Source of the DNA: Candidatus Sumerlaeota bacterium
Lineage (GTDB): Bacteria; Sumerlaeota; Sumerlaeia; MWCT01; JAUWMI01
DNA length: 64,000 nucleotides
NCBI GenBank assembly: GCA_030613245.1
Contig: JAUWMI010000013.1
Coordinates: 1 to 64,000 of the forward strand
Direction: 5' to 3'
Below are positions 51,363 through 59,487 of this stretch, one piece after another (positions within the stretch are counted from its first letter, which is position 1; each line of letters starts with the position of its first letter). Position numbers and translations under genes: made by a program. A model generated the notes under the pieces. That model was not told where the DNA came from. It saw only the letters and a list, made by a program, of their open reading frames with translations, and did not search any database.

Positions 51363-52345
51363 GATTCGCCAGCCCTCTCTATCTCCTTCTGCTGGCTGTT
51401 TTGCCCCTGTTAGGCTATTATTTCTGGCGGCTGGAGAAACGACGGGGAGGAGCCGTGAGGTTCTCCGACATTCGCCACGCCCGTGCGCTGGCTCCCTCAC
51501 GTATGCTTCGTTTTCGGCCAATCCTCTGGGTTTTGCGCCTCCTGGTGTTGGCTTTGCTGATCCTGGCGATGGCGCGTCCTCAGCATGGATGGGTAGAGCG
51601 GAGCGTGAGTTCGCACGGTATTGACATCGTGCTCGTCCTCGACGTTTCCTACAGCATGAAGGCTGCAGATTTTCAGCCCAATCGCCTTGAAGCGGCAAAA
51701 AAGGTCGTCAGTAACTTTGTTAGCGCACGCGAAGCTGATCGCATCAGTATCATAACCTTCGCAACCACGTATTTTACCCTCTGTCCCCTAACGCTCGATT
51801 ACGGCGTACTCCAGGAATTTCTCGACCAGGTGGATTTCGGAATTGTGGATGGTAATTCCACGGCGATCGGTATGGCGCTCGCCAATTCTGTTAACAAGCT
51901 CAAAGACAGTGAAGCAAAGAAAAAGGTCATTATCCTCCTGACCGACGGGGAGAATAACGCGGGGAAAATTGAGCCTGCGACTGCGGCAGAAATCGCCCGA
52001 ACATTCGATATCAAGGTCTACACTATCGGCGTAGGCAGTCGTGGCACGGCCCTTGTTCCCGTAGACACCGTCTTCGGCCTGCAGTACGTGCCGCAGCGTG
52101 TATCGATTGACGAAGACACGCTACGCGAAATTGCAGGCACTACCGGCGGAAAGTATTTCCGCGCAACGGATGAAAAAAAATTGGCTAACATCTATGATGA
52201 GATCGACCGCCTTGAGAAGACAAAGTATGAATACACTGAACACCATAATTATGACGAGCTCATGGCCTATGCGGCTATTCCGGCGCTGGCATTTTTATTG
52301 ATTGCAGTGCTTCTGGCGTATACGCGATTTCTGAAACTGCCCTAG
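51359..52345 (+). CDS. batA: VWA-domain membrane protein BatA
   Basis: The 328-residue protein has two N-terminal membrane segments (about 5-22 and 57-77), a VWA domain with MIDAS text LDVSYSM (DxSxS) and LLTDGENN, and a C-terminal membrane segment (about 302-324). BatA of the aerotolerance cluster sits in the inner membrane with its VWA domain in the periplasm. The partner BatB follows 20 bases downstream. It starts at an ATGA overlap with the preceding gene. Confidence 0.9.
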   Translation: MRFASPLYLLLLAVLPLLGYYFWRLEKRRGGAVRFSDIRHARALAPSRMLRFRPILWVLRLLVLALLILAMARPQHGWVERSVSSHGIDIVLVLDVSYSMKAADFQPNRLEAAKKVVSNFVSAREADRISIITFATTYFTLCPLTLDYGVLQEFLDQVDFGIVDGNSTAIGMALANSVNKLKDSEAKKKVIILLTDGENNAGKIEPATAAEIARTFDIKVYTIGVGSRGTALVPVDTVFGLQYVPQRVSIDEDTLREIAGTTGGKYFRATDEKKLANIYDEIDRLEKTKYEYTEHHNYDELMAYAAIPALAFLLIAVLLAYTRFLKLP

Positions 52346-52365
52346 ACTCGCAAAGGAATTGATAG

Positions 52366-53382
52366 ATGAATTTCGGAAATCCCAATTTTTTGATTGCTCT
52401 GGTCATCGTACCGATTCTGCTGAGCTTTTTCTTGCTGGTCTTCAAGCGGAAACGGCGTTTACTGCAAAAATTCGGTAACTACCGAGTACTGCAGAAATTG
52501 ATAAAAAACACCAGTGTCAAGGCGCAGTACCTGAAGATCGGCCTTGTGTGTTTAGTAGTGGCATTGATCGTCGTCGCTATTGCGCGGCCTCAATACGGTG
52601 CTATTGAACGGCCTCTTGTGCGTAAAGGCGTTGACATCATGATTGCCATTGACACGTCACTCAGCATGCGCGCCCAGGACATTGAGCCCAGCCGGCTGGC
52701 GCGCGCCAAGGAGCAGCTACGCGGCCTGCTGTATCGCCTCCGCGGCGACCGCGTCGGAATTATCACCTTTGCCGGAACGGCGTTCGTGCAGTGCCCACTA
52801 ACCCTTGACTATGGCATCGCCTTAGACATTCTCGACACCATTGATACCAATTCTGTCCCCGTGCAGGGTACGGCAATCGGCGCAGCTATTCGCAAAGCAA
52901 CTGATGCGTTCAAGCACACCGAAAAAGGCTATCGCGTGCTCATTCTGCTAACCGACGGAGAAGATCAAGGATCCGATCCTATTGACGCTGCGAAAAAAGC
53001 GGCAAAGGAGGGCATCAAAATCTACTGCATTGGTATTGGATCAACTCAGGGCATGCCAATACCTGTTGAAGGAGCTGGTTACAAAGAAGACAAGCAGGGT
53101 CACAAGGTGAATAGCCGCCTGGACTTTACCACACTGGAAAAGATCGCCCTGGCTACTGGTGGAAAGGCTGTCAAAGCCAACCCTCACGGTGAACTCGAAC
53201 TCGATCAGGTCTATGGTGATATCAATACAATGCAAAAGAAGCTCCAGGAATCCCGCATCTATACAATTTACGAAGACCGGTTTCAATATGTCTTGCTGCC
53301 AGCTATTATTCTGCTGATCCTGGAAGGGATCAAATCAGATCGCAAACGGAAACGCAAGGAATGGACCGGACGGTTTGAATAA
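52366..53382 (+). CDS. batB: VWA-domain membrane protein BatB
   Basis: The 338-residue protein has the same architecture as BatA: membrane segments at about 10-26 and 60-75, MIDAS IDTSLSM, LLTDGEDQG, and a final membrane segment (about 305-320) with a basic tail (SDRKRKRKEW). Known BatA/BatB form complexes in Bacteroides and Leptospira, where loss of the cluster affects oxidative-stress tolerance. AAAGGA precedes the ATG. Confidence 0.9.
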   Translation: MNFGNPNFLIALVIVPILLSFFLLVFKRKRRLLQKFGNYRVLQKLIKNTSVKAQYLKIGLVCLVVALIVVAIARPQYGAIERPLVRKGVDIMIAIDTSLSMRAQDIEPSRLARAKEQLRGLLYRLRGDRVGIITFAGTAFVQCPLTLDYGIALDILDTIDTNSVPVQGTAIGAAIRKATDAFKHTEKGYRVLILLTDGEDQGSDPIDAAKKAAKEGIKIYCIGIGSTQGMPIPVEGAGYKEDKQGHKVNSRLDFTTLEKIALATGGKAVKANPHGELELDQVYGDINTMQKKLQESRIYTIYEDRFQYVLLPAIILLILEGIKSDRKRKRKEWTGRFE

Positions 53383-53385
53383 GGA

Positions 53386-53414
53386 GTAGGTGCGTATTAC
53401 AATACGCCCCTCAC
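53386..53414. repeat. GTAGGTGC palindrome, core GTATTACAATAC
   Basis: Diverged copy in the 44-base gap between batB and batC, including a right arm GCCCCTCAC. Confidence 0.75.
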
Positions 53415-53426
53415 AAGGCAGAAAGT

Positions 53427-54272
53427 ATGAACATGCGTAAGAGACAATTCTACATATGCCACTGGCCCCATATATGTATCCTTGTCGTAGTCCTTCCAGT
53501 CATCTGCGGTTTTGGCAGTCCACTTAGCCGTCTGACTGAACAGGGCAACACAGCCTTCAACCAGAAGCGCTACGACGAAGCGCTGGAGAACTACAAGAAC
53601 GCCCAGGTGGAATCGCCGGAAGCACCCGAGCTCCATTTCAATATCGGCAATGTCCTATTTCGCCATAAGAAATACGACAAATCAATCGAAGAATTCCAGA
53701 AGCTCCCCGGGAGCACGAACAACGCACTCATGGAGGCCGAAGCCTATTATAATATCGGGGTCGCACAGTATCGCATTGCCGAACAGCACGAATCTCTAGG
53801 CAAGATCAGCGAGGCGTTGAAAAGTCTTGAGGATTGCATGGAGTCAAATCGCATTGCCATGCGCAAAAATCCTGATGACCCGGATCCGAAATTCAACTTT
53901 GAACAGGCAAAGCGAAAGTGGAAGGAACTCTACGCAAAATATAAAGACCAGCAGGAACAGCAAGAGCAACAACAAGAGCAGGCAGAACAAGAGCAACAAG
54001 CCGAATCTGAAGAGCAGAAACAGGAACAGGCCCAGCAGGAACAACAAGAGCAGGAATCACAACAACAGGAACAGGCTCAAGAAGATGAACAACAAGAAGA
54101 CCAACAAGCAGCGCAGGAACAAGGGGACCAACAAGAGCAAGAGACGGGCGAGATGACCAAAGCCGATGCCATGCGCCTGCTAAATAGCCTGGCTGAGGAA
54201 GATCAACAGCAATACCGCAAGCTATTTAATCAACGCTTTCGCGGCCCATTAGATATGGAAAATGACTGGTAA
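53427..54272 (+). CDS. batC: TPR protein BatC with a Gln/Glu-rich tail
   Basis: The 281-residue protein has a signal peptide (about 1-30), TPRs (about 38-150: EQGNTAFNQKRYDEALENYK, LHFNIGNVLFRHKKYDKSIE) and a low-complexity region of almost only Gln and Glu (about 172-240). The last 40 residues (MTKADAMRLLNSLAEEDQQQ) are the usual BatC C-terminal box. Gln/Glu-rich repeats are probably length-variable by slippage. It overlaps batD by 11 bases. Confidence 0.88.
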   Translation: MNMRKRQFYICHWPHICILVVVLPVICGFGSPLSRLTEQGNTAFNQKRYDEALENYKNAQVESPEAPELHFNIGNVLFRHKKYDKSIEEFQKLPGSTNNALMEAEAYYNIGVAQYRIAEQHESLGKISEALKSLEDCMESNRIAMRKNPDDPDPKFNFEQAKRKWKELYAKYKDQQEQQEQQQEQAEQEQQAESEEQKQEQAQQEQQEQESQQQEQAQEDEQQEDQQAAQEQGDQQEQETGEMTKADAMRLLNSLAEEDQQQYRKLFNQRFRGPLDMENDW

Positions 54273-56244
54273 ACTATTTCCTAAACCCAAACGTCACGCC
54301 ATTGGTCTGCTCCGGCGAGCATTTGTAGGGGCAGTTCATGAACTGCCCCTGCTGGCCGTGTGTTTCGTTTTTCTGGCGAGCATTACATACGCACAAGATA
54401 TTCAGATCACAGCCAGCGTAAACCAGACGAAAGTGGAGCTCGGCGACTATATCACTTACACGGTGAAAATTTCCGGATCCAGCCAGAACCTTCCCTACCC
54501 TCAGCTCCCGTCATTTGACCAATTCAGAGTTGTCAGACCGCCGTCGCAAAGTAGCCAAATTATTCATGCTCAGAATCAGATGACGGTGAGTATGCTTTAC
54601 ACTGTCGTCCTTCAGCCAAAGGAGATCGGTCGGTTCACCATCGTGCCAGCCGCAGTCGAGTCTCGCGGTCTCCGGCTCGAAAGCGACCCTATCACTATCG
54701 AGGTCGTAAAGGAAGTGCTCGCAACACTCCCGGCAAGCCTGAGCAGCGAAAATATTATCTCTGCCAGAACGGCCTCTCCGGAACTCAACAAACAGCTTAA
54801 AGGGAAGCTATTTCTCCGGCCCACAATAAACAATACCACCCCTTATGTGGGTGAACAAATCGTGGTCTCCTACTATCTCTATAACACCCGCCTGAAAGTG
54901 GGAAATTTGGGGTTCGCATACGAACGGATAACTTACAAGGACTTCCTGAAAGAGGATCTCTACACCGCCAAGTCACTCAATTACAGAGAAAAGGCCATCG
55001 AAAACGTCTTCTACCAAATAGCATTGATCAAAAAAATTGCCCTGGTTCCGACCAAGACCGGCACATGCATGATCGATGCGATAACCTTAACCGGTACCCT
55101 GGAGGTTGAAAGGCCAACGCGCCAGCGTCGTTCCTCTCGCGATTTCTTCAGAGATCCGTTTCCACGTGATCCCTTCGGCGACTCCTTCTTCGACAGCTTC
55201 TTTGGCAAAAACACAGTCAGGGTCAACATTCCCTCTTCGCCAATTGAAATTAGCGTCCGACCGCTGCCTGAGCCTAAGCCGGATGAATTCTCCGGTTCCA
55301 TAGGCAAGTATAAATTGGAGGCTAAGGTTGATAGAACGTCCGCGTCGCAGGACGACCTGATCACCCTTAACCTGGAATTCCAAGGAACAGGCTACGTTGA
55401 GGCAATTGCCGAGCCGAAGCTGCCGCCTCTGGACGGTTTTCAGCTCTACGAGTCAAAGGCCACGGCAAAGCCGCGCATCGTCGGGGACAACCTCGGAGGT
55501 GAGAAAACCTTTGAGTACGTGCTGCGGCCCACGAAAACTGGTATCCAGACCATCCCCCCGATTCACTACACAATTTTTGATCCTGAGACGGAGCAATACA
55601 GAACGCTCACAACCAAAGAAGTCGCTCTTAAGATTACGCCAGGCAAGACTCCTGAGATGCCGGTTGTCGTAGGTCCCAGCGAACAAGCAAAGCCTGAGGA
55701 AGTCGTCCAACTCGGACGAGAGATCAATTACATCAAAACCCGCGGCTTCGCCGGCGCTACTCAGTACAAACTGCTCATACAAGAGACCCCATTTCTGCTG
55801 TTACAGACGATTCCACTCGGTGCACTGGCGCTCGGATTCTGGATGAAGCGCCGCCGTGAGATGATGGAAAGCGACCTTGGCCGAGCCAGAAAGCTCAAGG
55901 CACGTGGCATTGCGGCCAGACGTCTCAATACTGCAGCGAAATTCTTGCGTCAGCACAATCACGATCAATTTTTTGCTGAACTCTCCAATGCTCTGCGTGG
56001 CTATCTCGCGGATAAGCTGAATCGGCAGGCAGCTGGGCTGACCACTGACGACATCGTAGATGCACTTGCGGAAAGAGGCATCAGCCCAGAGGTCTATAAA
56101 CAGATCGCAGCGCTGCTTGATGAATCCGATAGCGCCCGCTATGCCAAATCTACACAGCACTCAGCCGATGAGATGCGTGCCGCGTATCAGGCATCCCTGC
56201 GCCTGATCAACCAGCTGGAGAAGCTGTTGCGCCAATCGCCATGA
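54262..56244 (+). CDS. batD: BatD (oxygen tolerance) protein
   Basis: The 660-residue protein has a signal sequence (about 18-47), three or more beta-sandwich repeats (ITASVNQTKVELGDYITYTV; FLRPTINNTTPYVGEQIVVS; KVDRTSASQDDLITLNLEFQ), a Phe/Asp/Arg-rich loop (DFFRDPFPRDPFG-like), a membrane segment (about 510-530) and a helical cytosolic tail. A palindrome (54325-54352) is translated at residues 22-31 as VGAVHELPLL, just before the hydrophobic core of the signal, lengthening its N-region. The start is the only ATG before the signal and overlaps batC. Confidence 0.9.
   Translation: MTGKLFPKPKRHAIGLLRRAFVGAVHELPLLAVCFVFLASITYAQDIQITASVNQTKVELGDYITYTVKISGSSQNLPYPQLPSFDQFRVVRPPSQSSQIIHAQNQMTVSMLYTVVLQPKEIGRFTIVPAAVESRGLRLESDPITIEVVKEVLATLPASLSSENIISARTASPELNKQLKGKLFLRPTINNTTPYVGEQIVVSYYLYNTRLKVGNLGFAYERITYKDFLKEDLYTAKSLNYREKAIENVFYQIALIKKIALVPTKTGTCMIDAITLTGTLEVERPTRQRRSSRDFFRDPFPRDPFGDSFFDSFFGKNTVRVNIPSSPIEISVRPLPEPKPDEFSGSIGKYKLEAKVDRTSASQDDLITLNLEFQGTGYVEAIAEPKLPPLDGFQLYESKATAKPRIVGDNLGGEKTFEYVLRPTKTGIQTIPPIHYTIFDPETEQYRTLTTKEVALKITPGKTPEMPVVVGPSEQAKPEEVVQLGREINYIKTRGFAGATQYKLLIQETPFLLLQTIPLGALALGFWMKRRREMMESDLGRARKLKARGIAARRLNTAAKFLRQHNHDQFFAELSNALRGYLADKLNRQAAGLTTDDIVDALAERGISPEVYKQIAALLDESDSARYAKSTQHSADEMRAAYQASLRLINQLEKLLRQSP
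54325..54352. repeat. GTAGGGGC palindrome, core AGTTCATGAACT (in coding sequence)
   Basis: In frame at the start of batD, between the charged N-region and the hydrophobic part of the signal peptide. Confidence 0.88.
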
Positions 56245-56274
56245 CACCTGGCTTCGGCCCATGAAGGGAGTTAT

Positions 56275-57057
56275 ATGCGTTGGTTTGCACTTTTTATCTT
56301 GATGATCGGCCTACTTGCCGGGGGTGCAAGTGCGAGCAACGAGGCCACCGCAGCTATGCAGGCAGATGACCAATCTGCTCACAGCCTCTTTGCCAAGGCT
56401 AATGCGCTCTACAAGCAAAATAAATATGAAGAGGCACTCGCCCTATATGAACAGCTCCTGGCCCAAGGCACTGTAGACCCGGTGCTCTATTATAACACTG
56501 GCAATGCATATGCCCAGCTCCACCGACCGGGACCCGCAGTGCTGATGTACGAACGTGCCCTGCATCTCGACCCGCGCGATGCAGACGCACAGGAGAATCT
56601 GGCCGAAATTGCTCCGGCTATAAACAGCCCGCGTGTCTTTATACTCCTGCGCCCATTGTATCAAGTCAAAGAGGCATTCACACTGAACGAATTAACGCTC
56701 GCGCTGGATCTGGTCTATCTTCTGTTTGTCACTGCAATGTTGTGGGTATTCCTGGCTCGCAGGGCCGCATGGCACCGCGTCTGGAAACGTGCAGCTCGCA
56801 TCAGTGCAGTACTGCTGTTCTTTGTGGCATGCTTCTTCGGTGTCAAACTATACGAAACACTTGCTGTGAAAGAAGCTGTAGTCATGCAAGAGACGAGCGC
56901 CCGGAGCGGACCGAGCACAAGCTTCAGTGATATTCTGAAATTGCCTGCTGGAACCAAGGTACGCCTCGTGGAGCAATCGGAAGAGGGCTGGGCGCGAATT
57001 CGATTGCGCACCGGCCAAAGCGGCTACCTCCCCGCATCGGCGTTCGAGATAATTTGA
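56275..57057 (+). CDS. batE: BatE-like TPR and SH3b membrane protein
   Basis: The 260-residue protein has a signal peptide (to about 20), TPRs (about 36-105: LFAKANALYKQNKYEEALAL, YYNTGNAYAQLHRPGPAVLM), two membrane segments (about 140-160 and 170-190) and a C-terminal bacterial SH3 domain (ARSGPSTSFSDILKLPAGTK, about 198-260). That matches BatE and closes the cluster. AAGGGAG precedes the ATG. Confidence 0.88.
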   Translation: MRWFALFILMIGLLAGGASASNEATAAMQADDQSAHSLFAKANALYKQNKYEEALALYEQLLAQGTVDPVLYYNTGNAYAQLHRPGPAVLMYERALHLDPRDADAQENLAEIAPAINSPRVFILLRPLYQVKEAFTLNELTLALDLVYLLFVTAMLWVFLARRAAWHRVWKRAARISAVLLFFVACFFGVKLYETLAVKEAVVMQETSARSGPSTSFSDILKLPAGTKVRLVEQSEEGWARIRLRTGQSGYLPASAFEII

Positions 57058-57091
57058 GCAGTCGGGGAGTTTTCTATAACGCCGACTGCTC
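57056..57091. terminator. Hairpin after batE
   Basis: GAGCAGTCGG pairs with CCGACTGCTC across a 16-base loop, starting in the batE stop codon. There is no T-run after it, so it may instead be a palindromic repeat; a similar hairpin is at 57412-57443. Confidence 0.4.
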
Positions 57092-57130
57092 ATCCTGAGG
57101 AGCGAAACGACGAAGGATCTTACTCCTATA

Positions 57131-57292
57131 ATGACTAACGATATGAGAAATAGATTAGGATATGTATATGTTCTTACAAACAAGAATAATCGTGTGTTAT
57201 ATGTAGGGTCAAGTAGTAACCTGGTGAGACGAATCAAGTTCCATAAAAAGGCATACCTTGGAGGATTTACTAAGAATTATAATGTAAATGAG
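57131..57292 (+). pseudogene. Truncated GIY-YIG nuclease domain protein
   Basis: GYVYVLTNKNNRVLYVGSSS, then NLVRRIKFHKKAYLGGF, is the N-terminal two-thirds of a single-domain GIY-YIG protein (normally 80-100 residues), including the GIY-like GYVYV, YVG and the catalytic Arg. After YNVN the frame enters a repeat and the C-terminal part with the metal-binding Glu is lost. AT-rich DNA and the repeat on both sides suggest insertion damage. Confidence 0.65.
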
Positions 57293-57592
57293 CCATCGGG
57301 AGGTTTTTGCATAATTTCCCGATGGGTCATTCTGAGCGAAGCCGCCGTAGACGGAGAGCGAAGAATCTTAATAATGAGATCCCTCCCCTTTACTTTGTTC
57401 AGGGTCGGGATGAGGGGTCGGAGGTAAAACTCCCCGACCCCTCAGATAATTTAAGACCGCCCGCCTCAACATTGATCTCATTCCATCGCGTTCTTTCACC
57501 TCGCGAGGTTGCTGCTTGCTCTCGCCCACCAAGAGCATGCAATGGCGTCTACTCCAGTGGTCTGGAATCAACCCCTCATTCTAACTGCCGAT

Positions 57593-57620
57593 GTAGGGGC
57601 AGATTATAATCTGTCCCTAC
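57593..57620. repeat. GTAGGGGCA palindrome, core GATTATAATC
   Basis: Hybrid arms: left GTAGGGGC, right GTCCCTAC. Confidence 0.85.
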
Positions 57621-57747
57621 GAACGTGGCGACATTAACAATCTTATTGACTCCATAGCTCTTTTTCCATAAATAAGAGGTTGTTGTTTTGAAAAGACAGC
57701 AGAAGAAAAATATTCTTCGCGCTACCCTGCTTTATGCGGATCCGGAT

Positions 57748-57778
57748 GTAGTATAGGCATATTGCAATACGTCACTAC
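57748..57778. repeat. Decayed GTAG palindrome, core ATATTGCAATAC
   Basis: Insertions in the left arm; core still recognisable. Upstream of the sensor kinase gene. Confidence 0.55.
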
Positions 57779-57804
57779 TGCCATCTGACGGAGGTCCCGT
57801 TCTT

Positions 57805-59340
57805 GTGGTGAATAAGCGCCTGCTGAGGCGTCCGGAGCCAAAGAAACAATCTGACCGGATACGGCCCTCTGAATCTTTGATGCACGATGTCAAGCAGATC
57901 GAGCGCCGTCGGCTGCGTCTGGTCATCGCCATCCCCACACTGGTTGTCCTCTTCACCATTGGTGTGGGGATTTTGAACTATCAGGTGGCAGATTACTACG
58001 CCGGCAAAGCCGACAATCAGGCTCTCAAGTCGGTGCTCGATGTCGTGGCCGTCAGGATTCTATTATTCTCGCTCGTGGTATCTATTGTTGCCCTGGCATT
58101 TGGCATGGGCCTCGCCTACTCGATTATTCATCCGATCAGGCGCATGACAGAAACCGCCCGCTCGATCGCCACGGGCGACCTCTCGCTTAAGGTCGAAATC
58201 CCCTACACCAACGAGATTGGCGAGCTCGGCAAGAGCTTCAACACCATGATCGACTATCTCAACGATATCTTCCAGGAGCGCAACCGATATATCCTTGAAA
58301 GCTTCTCTGGCGGGCTGATCACCACCGACATCCGGGGCAATATTACGACCATGAACTCCGCAGCGGAAAAAGTGTTGTGCAGCTCCGTGGATACTGCGGT
58401 CGGACGTAACCTGTTGGAGATCGTGAAAAAATGGGACGAGGAGGGCGCGTTTTACGAGATACTCTCTGACATTATCAAAGAGCAACGCCCAACATCGTCG
58501 CGAGAAATCCTCTTCACCTCTCCCCGGCAAGAAATCTACTCTCTATCCGTGTCAACTTCCCTCCTGAAGGACAAGTCGGGAAATCCCTTCGGCTGCGTCG
58601 TAAATTTCCGAGATCTTTCGGCGTTGAAATCCTTCCACACACAGATGCAACGCGCCGACCATCTGGCAGCCATTGGAACCTTTGCCACTGGGATTGCTCA
58701 CGAAATTCGTAATCCCCTCAGCTCCATTAGAGGCATTGCCCAGCTCCTCGCGGAAGATTTCGCAGAAGGCGAAAAGGGGAAACAGTACGTTAATCAGATC
58801 GTCCGAGAGGTTGACCGCCTGGAAAAAGTTATTCGCTCCATCCTTGACTTCTCTCAGCCCGAGTCCACACGACCCGTACCGTGCGACGTCAACCAGCTCC
58901 TCGCCGGAGCACTCTCCCTGTGTAAGAGCCGCTTCGGGTCCGAGAATAATTGCGATTTCAGGATCAGGGAAACCTACGGCGTCCTTCCCCTCTGCAGGCT
59001 CCAGGCCGATAAAATCACCCAGGCGTTTCTGAACATTATCCTTAATGCCTTCGAAGCTACCCCACCCCAGGGTACTATCATCCTGCGCACCTATTTCGAT
59101 GAACGCGAAAAGAAAGGCAAATCCATTACTATTGAGATTGCCAATACCGGCTCCACTATTCCTGAAAGTGAAATCGAGCGCATCTTCGAGCCTTTCTACA
59201 CAACAAAGGATACCGGCACTGGTCTTGGCCTTCCTATCGCCTATCAGATTGTCTCCTATAATCAGGGAACCATCGAAGTCAGAAGTATTCAAGACTGGAC
59301 GAAAGTCATTATGAAATTCCCGGCGATTGAAGATCGCTAG
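57805..59340 (+). CDS. HAMP-PAS sensor histidine kinase
   Basis: The 511-residue protein has two membrane segments (about 37-56 and 78-108), a HAMP domain (IHPIRRMTETARSIATGDLS), a PAS domain (about 175-285: GGLITTDIRGNITTMNSAAE), HisKA GIAHEIRNPLSSI and HATPase DTGTGLGLPIAYQI. There is almost no periplasmic loop of known type (about 20 residues), so sensing may be by PAS or membrane. Its regulator is probably the sigma-54 protein at 61332, beyond the opposite-strand gene. GGAGG precedes the GTG start by 10 bases. Confidence 0.88.
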   Translation: MVNKRLLRRPEPKKQSDRIRPSESLMHDVKQIERRRLRLVIAIPTLVVLFTIGVGILNYQVADYYAGKADNQALKSVLDVVAVRILLFSLVVSIVALAFGMGLAYSIIHPIRRMTETARSIATGDLSLKVEIPYTNEIGELGKSFNTMIDYLNDIFQERNRYILESFSGGLITTDIRGNITTMNSAAEKVLCSSVDTAVGRNLLEIVKKWDEEGAFYEILSDIIKEQRPTSSREILFTSPRQEIYSLSVSTSLLKDKSGNPFGCVVNFRDLSALKSFHTQMQRADHLAAIGTFATGIAHEIRNPLSSIRGIAQLLAEDFAEGEKGKQYVNQIVREVDRLEKVIRSILDFSQPESTRPVPCDVNQLLAGALSLCKSRFGSENNCDFRIRETYGVLPLCRLQADKITQAFLNIILNAFEATPPQGTIILRTYFDEREKKGKSITIEIANTGSTIPESEIERIFEPFYTTKDTGTGLGLPIAYQIVSYNQGTIEVRSIQDWTKVIMKFPAIEDR

Positions 59341-59442
59341 GTCCTGCCGACCAACGGGCGGTCAGCCGACCGCAATTCTGTAACAAACCACAAGTACATA
59401 ATTGCGCCTTGGTGCTACGAGCAAATAGTTCGTCGGCGAGCT

Positions 59443-59461
59443 GTAGGGCCAGCGCCCCTAC
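59443..59461. repeat. Coreless GTAGGGCC palindrome
   Basis: GTAGGGCCAGCGCCCCTAC: constant arms with almost no core. It is the shortest form in the window. Confidence 0.55.
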
Positions 59462-59487
59462 ATGCAACAAGGCCAACCCCTGGTATG

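Larger units (their letters stand above)
57058..57804. other. Repeat-rich stretch with a gene remnant
   Basis: No intact gene in 747 bases. It contains the GIY-YIG remnant (57131), two copies of a TCATTCTGAGCGAAG-like repeat (57089-57121 and 57327-57370), a GAGGGGTCGG/CCGACCCCTC hairpin (57412-57443) and palindromes at 57593 and 57748. Confidence 0.65.

Noticed and set aside
58552-59292. 246-residue antisense frame in the sensor kinase gene
   Set aside because: Covers the conserved HisKA/HATPase region on the opposite strand; mirror frame.
19335-59461. CRISPR array
   Set aside because: The repeats are widely and irregularly spaced, palindromic throughout and often inside genes; no cas genes are present.
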